Part shown: positions 15,500 through 24,263 of the stretch, in pieces
How positions within the stretch are numbered: the stretch's first letter is position 1
Layout: each line of letters begins with the position of its first letter
Assembly (NCBI GenBank): GCA_031283085.1
Contig: JAITCM010000030.1
Span: 1 to 37,590, forward strand
Reading direction: 5' to 3'
Origin: Chitinispirillales bacterium
Lineage (GTDB): Bacteria > Fibrobacterota > Chitinivibrionia > Chitinivibrionales > Chitinispirillaceae
DNA: 37,590 nt
Position numbers and translations under genes: made by a program
The notes under the pieces: generated by a model
What the model saw: the letters and a program-made list of their open reading frames with translations, nothing else
Database searches by the model: none
What the model was told of the DNA's origin: nothing

Positions 15500-17623
15500 T
15501 TAAAATTTTACCGTTAAATAAACTTCCGGCTGCGTAGCCGTATAACTCAAATTTTTAGGTTTGCCGGTATTCGCGTCAACACCCACCGGGCCCTCGCCGG
15601 AAAGCATCGACAGCTTTACCGTCAACGCGCCGCCGTCGGCGACCTTGTAACCGAAACCTATGCCGAGGTTGCTAAAGGCGTATTCGGCATCCGGCACACC
15701 GGACACTTTCTCTTCGCTCTTAATTGATGTTGTAAGCTGCTGGTAACCGGCCAAAAAGCTGAAGCGTTGCGCGAAATTATAGTTGAGCTCAACGCTGATA
15801 AGGTTACTCGCGATATCATGTTTATACGGGGTTACGGTCGGTATATTCTCTCCGTTGCCTCCATCAATATAAATATCTCCTGTCGTAGAGTTGTACATCA
15901 TGTAGGAGACGCCAATCCTGAGCGACGGGCCGACCGCCGGCACAAATTTGGCGATATCAACGCTCGCGCCGCCGCCCGCCGTCAAATACTCATTAATCGG
16001 AATTTTTGTACGTATCGTACCGGTATCACCGGGAATGATTACTCCATCCGGTCCCAAAATATCGTTGGTACTATATCTATACTCATTCGTCCACGCCCCC
16101 ACCCCTTTCAACATAGCCGCCCTCGCCCCCACCGTCAACGCCTCGTCCAGGAACGAACCGTCCAACTTCAAAACGGGGCCGGTACGGTCGGCGGTGGCAA
16201 GCCCGCCGGGAAGAGCCTTCTGAAAAACATTTACCGGAAGCTTCGCTGTCCCGCTCTTATCGGACGGAAATATCACGTTTGTGTACGCGTTCTTCGTGTA
16301 CGGCCTCGACCCGCCGAAATACTGCGACGGCGTGTACTTGAATACCGACCTGTACATCGCGTCAAACGGATTCATTAAGCCGAGACCGGTCAACCCGTTC
16401 TCATTGTTCATAATCGACCGCTGCAAGAACGACGGACTCTGCGCGGCCTCGTTTATGAACGCTGAGTCGTTGAGAATATAATCCGCGGATAAACTCACGG
16501 CGTTGGCCTCATCCAAATTGAGCTTAACGGAGAGGCCGGCGTTTATCGCCATACCGTCAACGGAGCGGTCGCCTACGGTTTTTTCCACAACAGAGTTTAC
16601 CACTCTAACGGTGTCGAATTCATTATGGTATTTGTACGATGAAAACGCCGCCTCCGCGTTAACGCCGATATGCACGAAATCGTCCGGCATGAACGCCCGG
16701 TTGTCGAGATTAATGCGGGCGGCAAAAATATTGTTCGACGTCGAATGGAACTTCGCGCTGTCCTCGAACGCACCGCTCATCACTATACCGGTGGGTGTAA
16801 AGTCCTCCCCCCTGTAACTGTCGACATGGTCAAATATGCTTATATTGCCCACCCCCAAACCGACGCCTTTTATAAGCTGCGCCGCGAGGTCGACGCCAAC
16901 CAGATATTTATCGTACTTCGCGTCCCAATACCTGCCGTTCGCGTACGCTGTGTCGTTCGGAAATATTCCCGGCGCGACGGGAGCCGACTCGCCGGTACCC
17001 CGCGTCGCCAAACGAGCCCCGAAAACATCGACGCCCAACTCGTGCAAATAGGGATAAACTTCCGCCTTAAACTCAATATTCGCGCCTTGCAAGACACGTT
17101 TGTTTTCGCCCAAAAACACCTCTGACATCGCAAGCTCGCGCCCCTGCGCGAATATCTCCGGCTCAAATAGCAACTCAAGGTCGGGAGACCAAAGAGTAAG
17201 CGGGGTCAGCTTCTTCCTGTAATCGCCCAAATTGTATGAGAATATCCCCTGCATCACGGAGCCGTCAATACTCAACCAGCGGGTCGTTATAGGGTTCTGC
17301 ACATCCGAAAAGAAGTTCCTCCAATCCTGGTGAAGCCTGAACATCGCCCGCGCGCTAAGGGCGGTATTGGGCCGCGCCACAATATCGAAATCCACGCTCG
17401 TGTACTCCGCGCTCTCATTCTTCTTGCCGAACTCCGCCACGGCGTCGCCGTCGACCGACGAATTCAAAAACTGCGACCGGAATTCCCCGCCGAAGTGAAT
17501 TCCAGCCTTGGACATCACACGGTCTATCTGCGCCGTAAGCCCGTCAACCCTCTCCTCAAGAGAGCTTTCCGCCGCCAATGCGCACACCGACAGCGCCGCC
17601 ACAAAAAGGAAAAATTTTTTCAT
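15500..17623 (-). CDS. Large outer-membrane beta-barrel protein (second of a pair)
   Basis: A 707-residue protein with a signal peptide (MKKFFLFVAALSVCALAA), a short heptad-like helix (LEERVDGLTAQIDRVM), and then a long region of alternating polar and hydrophobic or aromatic strands. It ends in VYLTVKF; a final Phe is the usual signal for barrel assembly by BAM. No TonB box or plug domain is visible, so it is porin-like and not SusC. I chose the ATG at 17623, which starts a normal signal peptide and has AGAAAGG upstream. An ATG at 17689 with AGGGGGC upstream would add 22 residues and cannot be excluded. It lies between the other barrel and the GH51 gene, which suggests oligosaccharide passage or surface docking (inference). 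The family is not recognised. Confidence 0.78.
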   Translation of the reverse strand: MKKFFLFVAALSVCALAAESSLEERVDGLTAQIDRVMSKAGIHFGGEFRSQFLNSSVDGDAVAEFGKKNESAEYTSVDFDIVARPNTALSARAMFRLHQDWRNFFSDVQNPITTRWLSIDGSVMQGIFSYNLGDYRKKLTPLTLWSPDLELLFEPEIFAQGRELAMSEVFLGENKRVLQGANIEFKAEVYPYLHELGVDVFGARLATRGTGESAPVAPGIFPNDTAYANGRYWDAKYDKYLVGVDLAAQLIKGVGLGVGNISIFDHVDSYRGEDFTPTGIVMSGAFEDSAKFHSTSNNIFAARINLDNRAFMPDDFVHIGVNAEAAFSSYKYHNEFDTVRVVNSVVEKTVGDRSVDGMAINAGLSVKLNLDEANAVSLSADYILNDSAFINEAAQSPSFLQRSIMNNENGLTGLGLMNPFDAMYRSVFKYTPSQYFGGSRPYTKNAYTNVIFPSDKSGTAKLPVNVFQKALPGGLATADRTGPVLKLDGSFLDEALTVGARAAMLKGVGAWTNEYRYSTNDILGPDGVIIPGDTGTIRTKIPINEYLTAGGGASVDIAKFVPAVGPSLRIGVSYMMYNSTTGDIYIDGGNGENIPTVTPYKHDIASNLISVELNYNFAQRFSFLAGYQQLTTSIKSEEKVSGVPDAEYAFSNLGIGFGYKVADGGALTVKLSMLSGEGPVGVDANTGKPKNLSYTATQPEVYLTVKF

Positions 17624-17706
17624 GTTAAACAGCCTTTCTTGCTTTGATATGGTATTTCGGTTTAGTTTACTCGTTTTCCCGGTTTTCATCGTTTCGCCCC
17701 CTGTTA

Positions 17707-20436
17707 TTAGAACCAAGTTTTAATTTCAAGAGAGAAAACCCACGTTCCCCAATCGTTTTTATCCTGATCGCGAACCTCAAAATTTACCCTGTCTCCCTCC
17801 GGCCTCCCCTGATTACTCACCTCATACTCCGCGACCAGCTTGTCATAGTACTCGTTCAAGCCCTTGTCCTCATGGGTTATATACTTGACGCGGCCGTGCA
17901 ACCCCACCCGCTCAAGCATATCCCAGTCAAAACCGAGCCCGTACGCCATATCAACATAGTTGATGGGAACTTTGATAAAATTACTCGGGCTGATAGCGGA
18001 AGGACTCACTCTGTCGACATTACCGTTTGCCCGTGTGTAACTTAGCGTCGTAGGATTGATTATTCTGCCGTTAGTGCTGCTGCCGCTATTGACGCGCATC
18101 ATCCACGCATCCTGCGCACGCCAGTTTTCATACCCAAAAAGCCCCAACAGATAGAAATTCTTATGAAGCGCCACCGCCGGCTCAAGCCTGATATACATTG
18201 ACCACATAAGCATATCGTCCGCCTCGTCGGAAAAAGCCAACGGCTTTACCGAACTTGAAATTCCGTGAATCCCCGCATAGCCGCCCACAAACAAATCTCT
18301 CTTGTAACCCAAAAAGGCGCCTATGTCGTAAGCCGCGTCAAGCTCAAGATTAAACGTGTACTTCTTACTCTCCGGCACCCAAGACGTATTGGTCGTCACC
18401 GAATCGGTCACCGAATTATTATTATCATAATAATACGTATTGAAAGACTGCCTTAATATCGTGGACGTCAGGGAATCGTTGCTGCTGACAGCTTCATATT
18501 CGGCGGCTGGGTTAAACGTATTCAAACGCCAATTGTTGTAAGCGTCCACAGCCGATTTATACGGAACAAATCCCTCCATCATAGCTAAGAAATCGCTTCT
18601 CAACCCACCGGCGCCGGGTCCGGCGACCGCACGTATGCCGTTGTTTGTGGAATAAGAAGACGCGTGCACAAAACTCTCATCCCCCAACCTGCCCTTATAC
18701 GTTCTCTTCCCGGCTTTAACCGAGTTATCTATAAGACCGTTACCCCATCTGTTATAAGAACTGTGGAAAAATGAGAACATATCCGACCCGTTCAGGCGAT
18801 ATGGGAAAAACAGGATATCCCGCCCCTCTTCAATATTAAAGTGTTGGCCGTACTTGAGCCTCAAGTGCCCGTATCCCGATAATTTAGGGGTGAACGTCAG
18901 GTTCAAACCCGTCATGTTTTGCGCGTATGGGGAGCCCTCCCCGCGAGCGATAAACTTGCCCGCGCCCACCATATTCGACCCGTACGCGAAAAAAGCGTCC
19001 TGAGGCACGGCAAAGGAAAACGGCGAGTAAAATCCCTTACCGATATACGCAAAGTCCGCCTCTACCGGCAAAAAACCGTTGTTGTAACCCAACTTCGTGT
19101 AAACAGCGGGAACGAAGCTACTGCCGCCGACGCTCTTGCCGCTATAGTACTCCGGATGAGAAAAATTCTGCCCTGTCCTCTCCCCCAACCGGTCGGCGTC
19201 GGTGCGCGCCGTATCGGGATCGTAAAACCACACGGTATCAACCACGCTCATCGCGACATCGGCGTGTACGGTGAACTTATCGCCTATCGAACCTCTTATA
19301 TCGGTGGAAATTACCTTAGGCTCCTTGACAAATATGGAATCATTCCCCCTAAACTCAACAATAAGCGGATACTTCCGCTCATATTCGCCTATATCCCTCT
19401 TTTCCCACGCGTTATCATTGGACACATACAAAATATCGTCCCTGTAATCAATCCCCACGTAGTTGAGTCCCCAAGTCATGTCCCCAAACAACTTGGCCTT
19501 CGCGAGGCGGGCGTGAATAACGTGGCGGTATGAGTCGCCCACGCCGTGCCCCTTTGCCGGAAACGGGCCTTCCGCGCCGTCGGCGTAACCCAAATCGCCG
19601 GCAAAATCGACATACTCCCTCTCAAAGTTATCGTAACGCTCAAACGTCCCGTAAACGAAATTGGCGTAAATATCCGCCGGAAGGTTTATACTTTCAACGT
19701 TAATCCCGTTGAACGGCTTTTTGTTCCACGCCGCCCGCCCTGCCTTTTCGCCCTTGGCGATATTGTACTCGTAATAACGCGCTATCGGCTGCTCCACCTC
19801 AAAGGGCAGATACTCCCACGCGAAAGTGCGCGGCTGCGCCTTCCAAACCGTGAGCGGGGAGGCCTCCGTCCACAAGGTATTGCCCATCTTCACCCAAAAT
19901 GAGGCCGGAACGGTGCGCACAGCAATGCCGGCGCACATATCCTCGTGGATGGTTATGCTGTTGCCGACCTTATCGTTTCTGTACTGGTACGGCAAGAAAC
20001 CGTCGTCGTAGCGGCCGTTGCTCGTACCCGTTTCACTGTAATCGTGATACCCGACAAGCGTATGCTGGAATCCGAGCTTTGCCCACAAAACCGTATTTCT
20101 TCCCGCCCGCGCCACCATACCGAGGCGAAACAGGTTGTCGTTCCCCTCCCAGCCGGACTGCAGGTAACTTCTGTCGGCCAGCATATATCCGGGCGCGTCA
20201 AACCCCAAATCGTGGTACTGCACCTTAAGCCGCGCCTCCCCGGAGAACGAGACCGGACTTGACCCGCCGGAGACCAGTGTGGACTGTACCTTGGACTCAA
20301 TGTCGTCGATAGAGCCGGCTAATCTGTCAACCCTGTCGGACAGCGATTCCGCACCCGCAACGGCGGGTATGGCGACAGCTGCTATCGCAACCGCCGCCGC
20401 CATACGAGTTATGCGGGACATTCGTTTGTTGAACAT
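17707..20436 (-). CDS. Large outer-membrane beta-barrel protein (first of a pair)
   Basis: A 909-residue protein built like its downstream neighbour. It has a signal peptide (about 1-29, ending AVAGA), a short helix (LSDRVDRLAGSIDDIESKV), a Gly/Ser stretch, and then many predicted beta strands with aromatic girdle residues, ending LEIKTWF with the final Phe typical of outer-membrane barrels. The LxxRVDxLxxxID pattern is shared by both proteins and may form a trimeric coiled coil in the periplasm. No TonB box is seen. The start is the ATG at 20436, with GGAGG 10 bases upstream; an ATG at 20454 has no such site. It lies 128 bases after the ATPase gene. It is probably a channel or surface protein for glycans (inference), and the family is not recognised. 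Confidence 0.78.
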   Translation of the reverse strand: MFNKRMSRITRMAAAVAIAAVAIPAVAGAESLSDRVDRLAGSIDDIESKVQSTLVSGGSSPVSFSGEARLKVQYHDLGFDAPGYMLADRSYLQSGWEGNDNLFRLGMVARAGRNTVLWAKLGFQHTLVGYHDYSETGTSNGRYDDGFLPYQYRNDKVGNSITIHEDMCAGIAVRTVPASFWVKMGNTLWTEASPLTVWKAQPRTFAWEYLPFEVEQPIARYYEYNIAKGEKAGRAAWNKKPFNGINVESINLPADIYANFVYGTFERYDNFEREYVDFAGDLGYADGAEGPFPAKGHGVGDSYRHVIHARLAKAKLFGDMTWGLNYVGIDYRDDILYVSNDNAWEKRDIGEYERKYPLIVEFRGNDSIFVKEPKVISTDIRGSIGDKFTVHADVAMSVVDTVWFYDPDTARTDADRLGERTGQNFSHPEYYSGKSVGGSSFVPAVYTKLGYNNGFLPVEADFAYIGKGFYSPFSFAVPQDAFFAYGSNMVGAGKFIARGEGSPYAQNMTGLNLTFTPKLSGYGHLRLKYGQHFNIEEGRDILFFPYRLNGSDMFSFFHSSYNRWGNGLIDNSVKAGKRTYKGRLGDESFVHASSYSTNNGIRAVAGPGAGGLRSDFLAMMEGFVPYKSAVDAYNNWRLNTFNPAAEYEAVSSNDSLTSTILRQSFNTYYYDNNNSVTDSVTTNTSWVPESKKYTFNLELDAAYDIGAFLGYKRDLFVGGYAGIHGISSSVKPLAFSDEADDMLMWSMYIRLEPAVALHKNFYLLGLFGYENWRAQDAWMMRVNSGSSTNGRIINPTTLSYTRANGNVDRVSPSAISPSNFIKVPINYVDMAYGLGFDWDMLERVGLHGRVKYITHEDKGLNEYYDKLVAEYEVSNQGRPEGDRVNFEVRDQDKNDWGTWVFSLEIKTWF

Positions 20437-20506
20437 AGCCAAACGGACCTCCATTCGGTTAATATAATTATTAAAGTCGATTGCTAATTCTAACGTCAGG
20501 TCATTT

Positions 20507-20559
20507 CGACTGCGCTCAACGGCATTTTTCCTCGCACCCTGTCGGCTGAGCGGAGCCGA
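20507..20559. repeat. Repeat-like spacer with dyads before the barrel genes
   Basis: The spacer between the ABC genes and the first barrel gene holds a TTGAGCGCAGTCGAAA sequence (minus strand) and a perfect 6-bp hairpin TCGGCT-N6-AGCCGA (20542-20559). Similar GAGCGNAGTCGAAA and GGCTGAGCGGAGCC strings recur as dispersed repeats in many genomes (from memory). It may end or weaken transcription between the two halves of the locus. No T-run follows. Confidence 0.4.
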
Positions 20560-20564
20560 AGCCC

Positions 20565-21347
20565 TCACCTCTTGATCCACTCCTTATGTATCTCCGGTAT
20601 ATCCTCAAGCAACTGTATCGTATGCTCGCTCTTGGGGCGCAACGTCACATCATCAGGCGCGCCCTGCTCTACTATCTTTCCCTTGTGCATTATAAAGAGA
20701 CGGTCGCTCACATAGTAGGCTAAACCGATGTCGTGCGTGATGAAGATTATCGTCATACTCAACTCTTCCTTCAACTTCATCAAATAATCTAAAATATTGG
20801 CGCGCACACAGGCGTCAACCATGCTCGTAGGCTCGTCGGCTATCAGCACTTTCGGCTTCAATACAAAGATTCTAGCCAAAAGCATCCGTTGCATTTGGCC
20901 GCCCGACAGCTCGAACGGGTACTTCCCCTCAAGCTCCGACGGTTTGACGTTGACGGCTAACAGGGCCTGGTCTACCCTCTCTTCCATCTCGCTGTTGGAG
21001 GGTTTCTCCCTGTATATGCCGAACGCCGCTTTCAGCTGAGAGCGGATAGTGAAGAACTGGTTGAAGCAACTGAACGGGTCCTGGAAGACCGCCTGCACCT
21101 CGCGCCAGTGAACGGCATAGTCGGTGATGGGGGCGCCTTTGTAGGTGAACTCGCCTGTGTTGGGATGGTGCAGGCCGAGCATCATCTTGGCTAAGACGCT
21201 CTTTCCGCAGCCGGAACCGCCCACGAGCGAGACTATCTCGCCGTCCTTAATGTCAAACGACACATCGTCCACGGCCCGCACCAGCTTTTTGCCGTGACCG
21301 AATGTGCATACGCTGTTTTTCGCCTCAAATAGCACGTCATTCCGCAT
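20565..21347 (-). CDS. ABC transporter ATPase, OppF/DppF type
   Basis: A 260-residue ATPase that powers the import system. Walker A is GGSGCGKS (about 43-50), the Q-loop is AVFQDP, the signature is the standard LSGGQMQR, Walker B is VLIADEP, and the switch His is in FITHD. The D-loop reads SMVD where SALD is usual. It is slightly short for OppF because it lacks most of the C-terminal extension. Its start overlaps the upstream ATPase gene by 11 bases, so the two are translationally coupled. Confidence 0.9.
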   Translation of the reverse strand: MRNDVLFEAKNSVCTFGHGKKLVRAVDDVSFDIKDGEIVSLVGGSGCGKSVLAKMMLGLHHPNTGEFTYKGAPITDYAVHWREVQAVFQDPFSCFNQFFTIRSQLKAAFGIYREKPSNSEMEERVDQALLAVNVKPSELEGKYPFELSGGQMQRMLLARIFVLKPKVLIADEPTSMVDACVRANILDYLMKLKEELSMTIIFITHDIGLAYYVSDRLFIMHKGKIVEQGAPDDVTLRPKSEHTIQLLEDIPEIHKEWIKR

Positions 21348-22308
21348 AATCGCACCTCACTTGCCTGTCGCCAACGATTCTTATCTCCTGTTTGTTCCGC
21401 TTACACTCAGGCTTTGCCTGCGGGCAACGCTCGGCGAAGCGGCATCCGGTTATCGGGTTGGCCAAATTGGGCGGCGCGCCCTCTATGGCCGTGGGCTTGC
21501 GCTGCTTCTGGCCCGGCTCGGCACTGAGCATCGCGCCCATGAGCGCTTTGGTGTACGGATGGCGGGGGTCAAAGACCACCTGTTCCGCCGCACCCTTTTC
21601 GACAATCTCCCCCGCGTACATGATGGCGATGTTGTTGGCCACGTGGCGCAACAGCGGCAACTCGTGCGTGATGAATATCATTGTGGAGAAGATACCCTTC
21701 TCAAGCAAGTCGAATATCATCTTTATGACGACCTTCTGCGTCGTAACGTCAAGCGCGGAGGTCGGCTCGTCCGCTATCACCATTTGCGGGTTGAGGAGCG
21801 TTGAGATGCCGATGACCGACCTCTGCCTCTCGCCGGCGGTGAGCTGGATGGGGTGGGAGTTGAGCACCTTGTTCGTATCCATCCCGAAGAGGTCGAACCG
21901 CTCCTTCAAGCGCTCGTATATCTGCTTCTTGTCCACGCCCTTTATATGGGCGGCCATCACGTCGGCGGCTATGTCCTTGACCTTGCGCGTGGGGTTTAGG
22001 GCGTTGAACGCGCCCTGCGGTATCATGGAGACCTTGCGAGAGAGGATGTTCGCGCGGACATCCTCAGGCGTACGGTTCATGAGCGACTCGCCGCCCACGC
22101 GCACATCCCCGCTTGTGGGGTAGAGCGGCGGGATGAAGAGCCCCATCAACCCGTTCACAAGCGTCGATTTTCCGCAACCCGACTCCCCCGCAATCCCCAG
22201 TATCTCCCCCTGCTCCATGTTGAAAGAGACATCGGTGACCGCGTGTATCTTCTGACCGAAGCGGGTCAGATAGTGCAAACTCAGTTTATCTACCTCAAAT
22301 ATGGCCAT
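21337..22308 (-). CDS. ABC transporter ATPase, OppD/DppD type
   Basis: A 323-residue ATPase paired with the OppF-type subunit. Walker A is GESGCGKST (about 40-48), Walker B is MVIADEP, the D-loop is SALD, and the switch His is in FITHE. The C-terminal Opp/Dpp extension has the typical Cys pattern (GCRFAERCPQ, then PEC and RCDY). The ABC signature is unusual: LTAGERQR in place of LSGGMRQR. The ATP site that uses this signature may work differently. It starts 24 bases after the permease gene. Confidence 0.9.
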   Translation of the reverse strand: MAIFEVDKLSLHYLTRFGQKIHAVTDVSFNMEQGEILGIAGESGCGKSTLVNGLMGLFIPPLYPTSGDVRVGGESLMNRTPEDVRANILSRKVSMIPQGAFNALNPTRKVKDIAADVMAAHIKGVDKKQIYERLKERFDLFGMDTNKVLNSHPIQLTAGERQRSVIGISTLLNPQMVIADEPTSALDVTTQKVVIKMIFDLLEKGIFSTMIFITHELPLLRHVANNIAIMYAGEIVEKGAAEQVVFDPRHPYTKALMGAMLSAEPGQKQRKPTAIEGAPPNLANPITGCRFAERCPQAKPECKRNKQEIRIVGDRQVRCDYAE

Positions 22309-22332
22309 AACGTTTCCCGTTCCCCCTCCCCC

Positions 22333-23166
22333 CTACTTGCGCAGGCGGGGGTTGAAGACACCCTCCATGGAGGTATTGATAAGGTACAGCGCGAAAACAA
22401 TCAAGGTGATGACGACCGTGGCGGGGATGAACGCCCACCATATACCGTCGCCGAGCGCGCCCGTGTTCTTCGCCTGATTCAGAATCGTCCCAAGCGACAC
22501 CGTGTCCATCGGCCCAAGGCCTATCATCGAAATGGCCGCCTCGGAGAGTATGCCCGACGACACCTGCAGGATGAACACCATGAACACGTAGGAAAAGATG
22601 TACGGCAATATGTGTATCAACAGCACCCTTAGCGTATTGTCGCCGTTTAGCTTCGCCAGCGATATATGGTCTTTGCTCTTGAGCGCCGCGGACTGGGCCC
22701 GCACCGCGCGGGCGCTCCACGTCCAGGTCGTCATGCCTATTATAACACCGATAAGGGTAAGCGACCGCCCCTCGCTGAAACTGGCGCTTATAAGAATAAG
22801 CACCACAAATGAGGGTATGACAACGAAGAGGTTCGTCACCATATTGAGGATGTCGTCCACAACACCGCCCCTGAATCCGCCGTAGATACCTATCAGGGTA
22901 CCGATAGTAGTTGCTATGACCCCCGCTAAAAAACCCACGAAGAGCGACGACCTGAGCCCTAAAAGCAACAGCGAAACGTAGTCGCGCCCGAGGTCGTCCA
23001 TCCCCAGGATAAACTTGGCTGTGGGCGCGTCGTATTGCGCGCCCACGCGGGCCATCGTTATCTTGTAAAAGAGCGGGCCGACAAGCGCAATGAGCAACGT
23101 CAGCAAAAAGAGCGACGCGCCTATGACGAACATGGGAGACTTCAATAAATTCTTCAGCAGTTTCAT
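22333..23166 (-). CDS. ABC transporter permease, OppC/DppC type
   Basis: A 277-residue inner-membrane permease with about six transmembrane segments. The N-terminal segment is followed by the family motif LGMDDLGRDYVSLLLLG (the usual LGTDxLGRD). The cytoplasmic loop that touches the ATPase reads about SARAVRAQSAALKSKDHISL; canonical loops have VR then F/Y-V-A-A/R-A, so it fits with changes. It starts 2 bases after the other permease gene, with AAGGGGG upstream. Confidence 0.9.
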   Translation of the reverse strand: MKLLKNLLKSPMFVIGASLFLLTLLIALVGPLFYKITMARVGAQYDAPTAKFILGMDDLGRDYVSLLLLGLRSSLFVGFLAGVIATTIGTLIGIYGGFRGGVVDDILNMVTNLFVVIPSFVVLILISASFSEGRSLTLIGVIIGMTTWTWSARAVRAQSAALKSKDHISLAKLNGDNTLRVLLIHILPYIFSYVFMVFILQVSSGILSEAAISMIGLGPMDTVSLGTILNQAKNTGALGDGIWWAFIPATVVITLIVFALYLINTSMEGVFNPRLRK

Positions 23167-23168
23167 TA

Positions 23169-24245
23169 TTAAACCCCCTTACCCATCTGAAGCCCGGCCT
23201 TGACGCGGGGATCAAGGAACCCTATCAATATGTCAACCGTAAAGTTCGCTATGAGCACCGACACCGTAACGATGAGCGTACACCCCTGTATCATCGGGTA
23301 GTCGTTGTTCTGAATAGCCGTGAGCATCGCCATACCGAGCCCCGGATAGGAGAATATCATCTCTGTAATGAGCGCCCCCCCTATCATCGTGCCCAAACTC
23401 AGGGCAAGACCGGTTATCTGCGGCAGCATTGCGTTGCGGAAGAGGTAGGTCAAAACTTTCCCCTCCTTGAGTCCCAGCCACTTGGCGTACTTTATGTAGT
23501 CCGTCCCAAGCTCGTATATGCCCATCGACCTCATGCCGATAGCCTGCCCGCCCGCCAATATCAGGAATATCGAGAAAAAAGGCAGCACGTAGTGGTAGGC
23601 AACCGACGAGAAGAAGGCTGTTGAGAAAGACGGCATAATACTGTTGGCGTACCCGCCCATCGCCGGGAACCACGGCAACACCACGGCGAAGTAGTAGACG
23701 AGCAGCATCCCGAACACGAAGAACGGGAAGGAACTCAAAATCAGGGCAAGCGGGAAGAAGACCCTGTCGAACACGCCGCGCCTGTAGGCCGCCAGCGCGC
23801 CGAGCACGTTACCGACTATCCACCCGAAGAGTATGGTCGGAAGCTGCAGGGCAATCGTCCACGGCACCGCCTCCTTGATAACATCGACCACCTTTTTGGG
23901 GTACTTCTGGAACGATGTTCCAAGGTCGCCCATAAGACACATCTTAATGTAATTGCCGAACTGCTCAAGCCTCCCGGCCTTCACCGGCTTCCCTTCGGCA
24001 TCTCGCAACAGCTGACCGTCTTTTCCCACTTTGGCGAGGCCGAACTCCTGAAGGTACTTCTCCTCCTTCTTTCGGGCGTCCTCATTGCTTAGGCCCGTGG
24101 CGGCCTTGCCCATAATGATGTCGACAGGGTTGTTCTTCCCCAGACGCGGCAGGAAAAAATTAATCGTCACCGCGACCAAAAAGGTCAGGAAGTACCACCC
24201 CGCCCTCATCAGAACGAACCTGAATGTAGGATACTGTTTAAGCAT
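23169..24245 (-). CDS. ABC transporter permease, OppB/DppB type
   Basis: A 358-residue inner-membrane permease. After the first transmembrane segment (about 15-32, then FFLPRLGKNNPVD) there is a periplasmic insertion of about 60 charged residues before the MGDLGTSF motif. The remaining transmembrane segments and the LGLKEGKVL coupling loop follow. Together with the 610-residue binding protein, the long insertion is closer to the oligosaccharide (Cbt-like) branch than to dipeptide permeases (inference from memory). It lies 18 bases after the binding-protein gene. Confidence 0.9.
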   Translation of the reverse strand: MLKQYPTFRFVLMRAGWYFLTFLVAVTINFFLPRLGKNNPVDIIMGKAATGLSNEDARKKEEKYLQEFGLAKVGKDGQLLRDAEGKPVKAGRLEQFGNYIKMCLMGDLGTSFQKYPKKVVDVIKEAVPWTIALQLPTILFGWIVGNVLGALAAYRRGVFDRVFFPLALILSSFPFFVFGMLLVYYFAVVLPWFPAMGGYANSIMPSFSTAFFSSVAYHYVLPFFSIFLILAGGQAIGMRSMGIYELGTDYIKYAKWLGLKEGKVLTYLFRNAMLPQITGLALSLGTMIGGALITEMIFSYPGLGMAMLTAIQNNDYPMIQGCTLIVTVSVLIANFTVDILIGFLDPRVKAGLQMGKGV

Positions 24246-24263
24246 GATTCCCCTTTTCCGTTA

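Noticed and set aside
15500-20436. SusC/SusD-type or TonB-dependent receptor pair
   Set aside because: No TonB box, plug domain or SusD-like lipoprotein is visible. Both proteins look like plain barrels with a short helix.
21392-23215. Long open frames (243 and 306 codons) overlapping the ABC ATPase and permease genes
   Set aside because: The ABC proteins in the other frames carry full family motifs. The overlapping frames have none.
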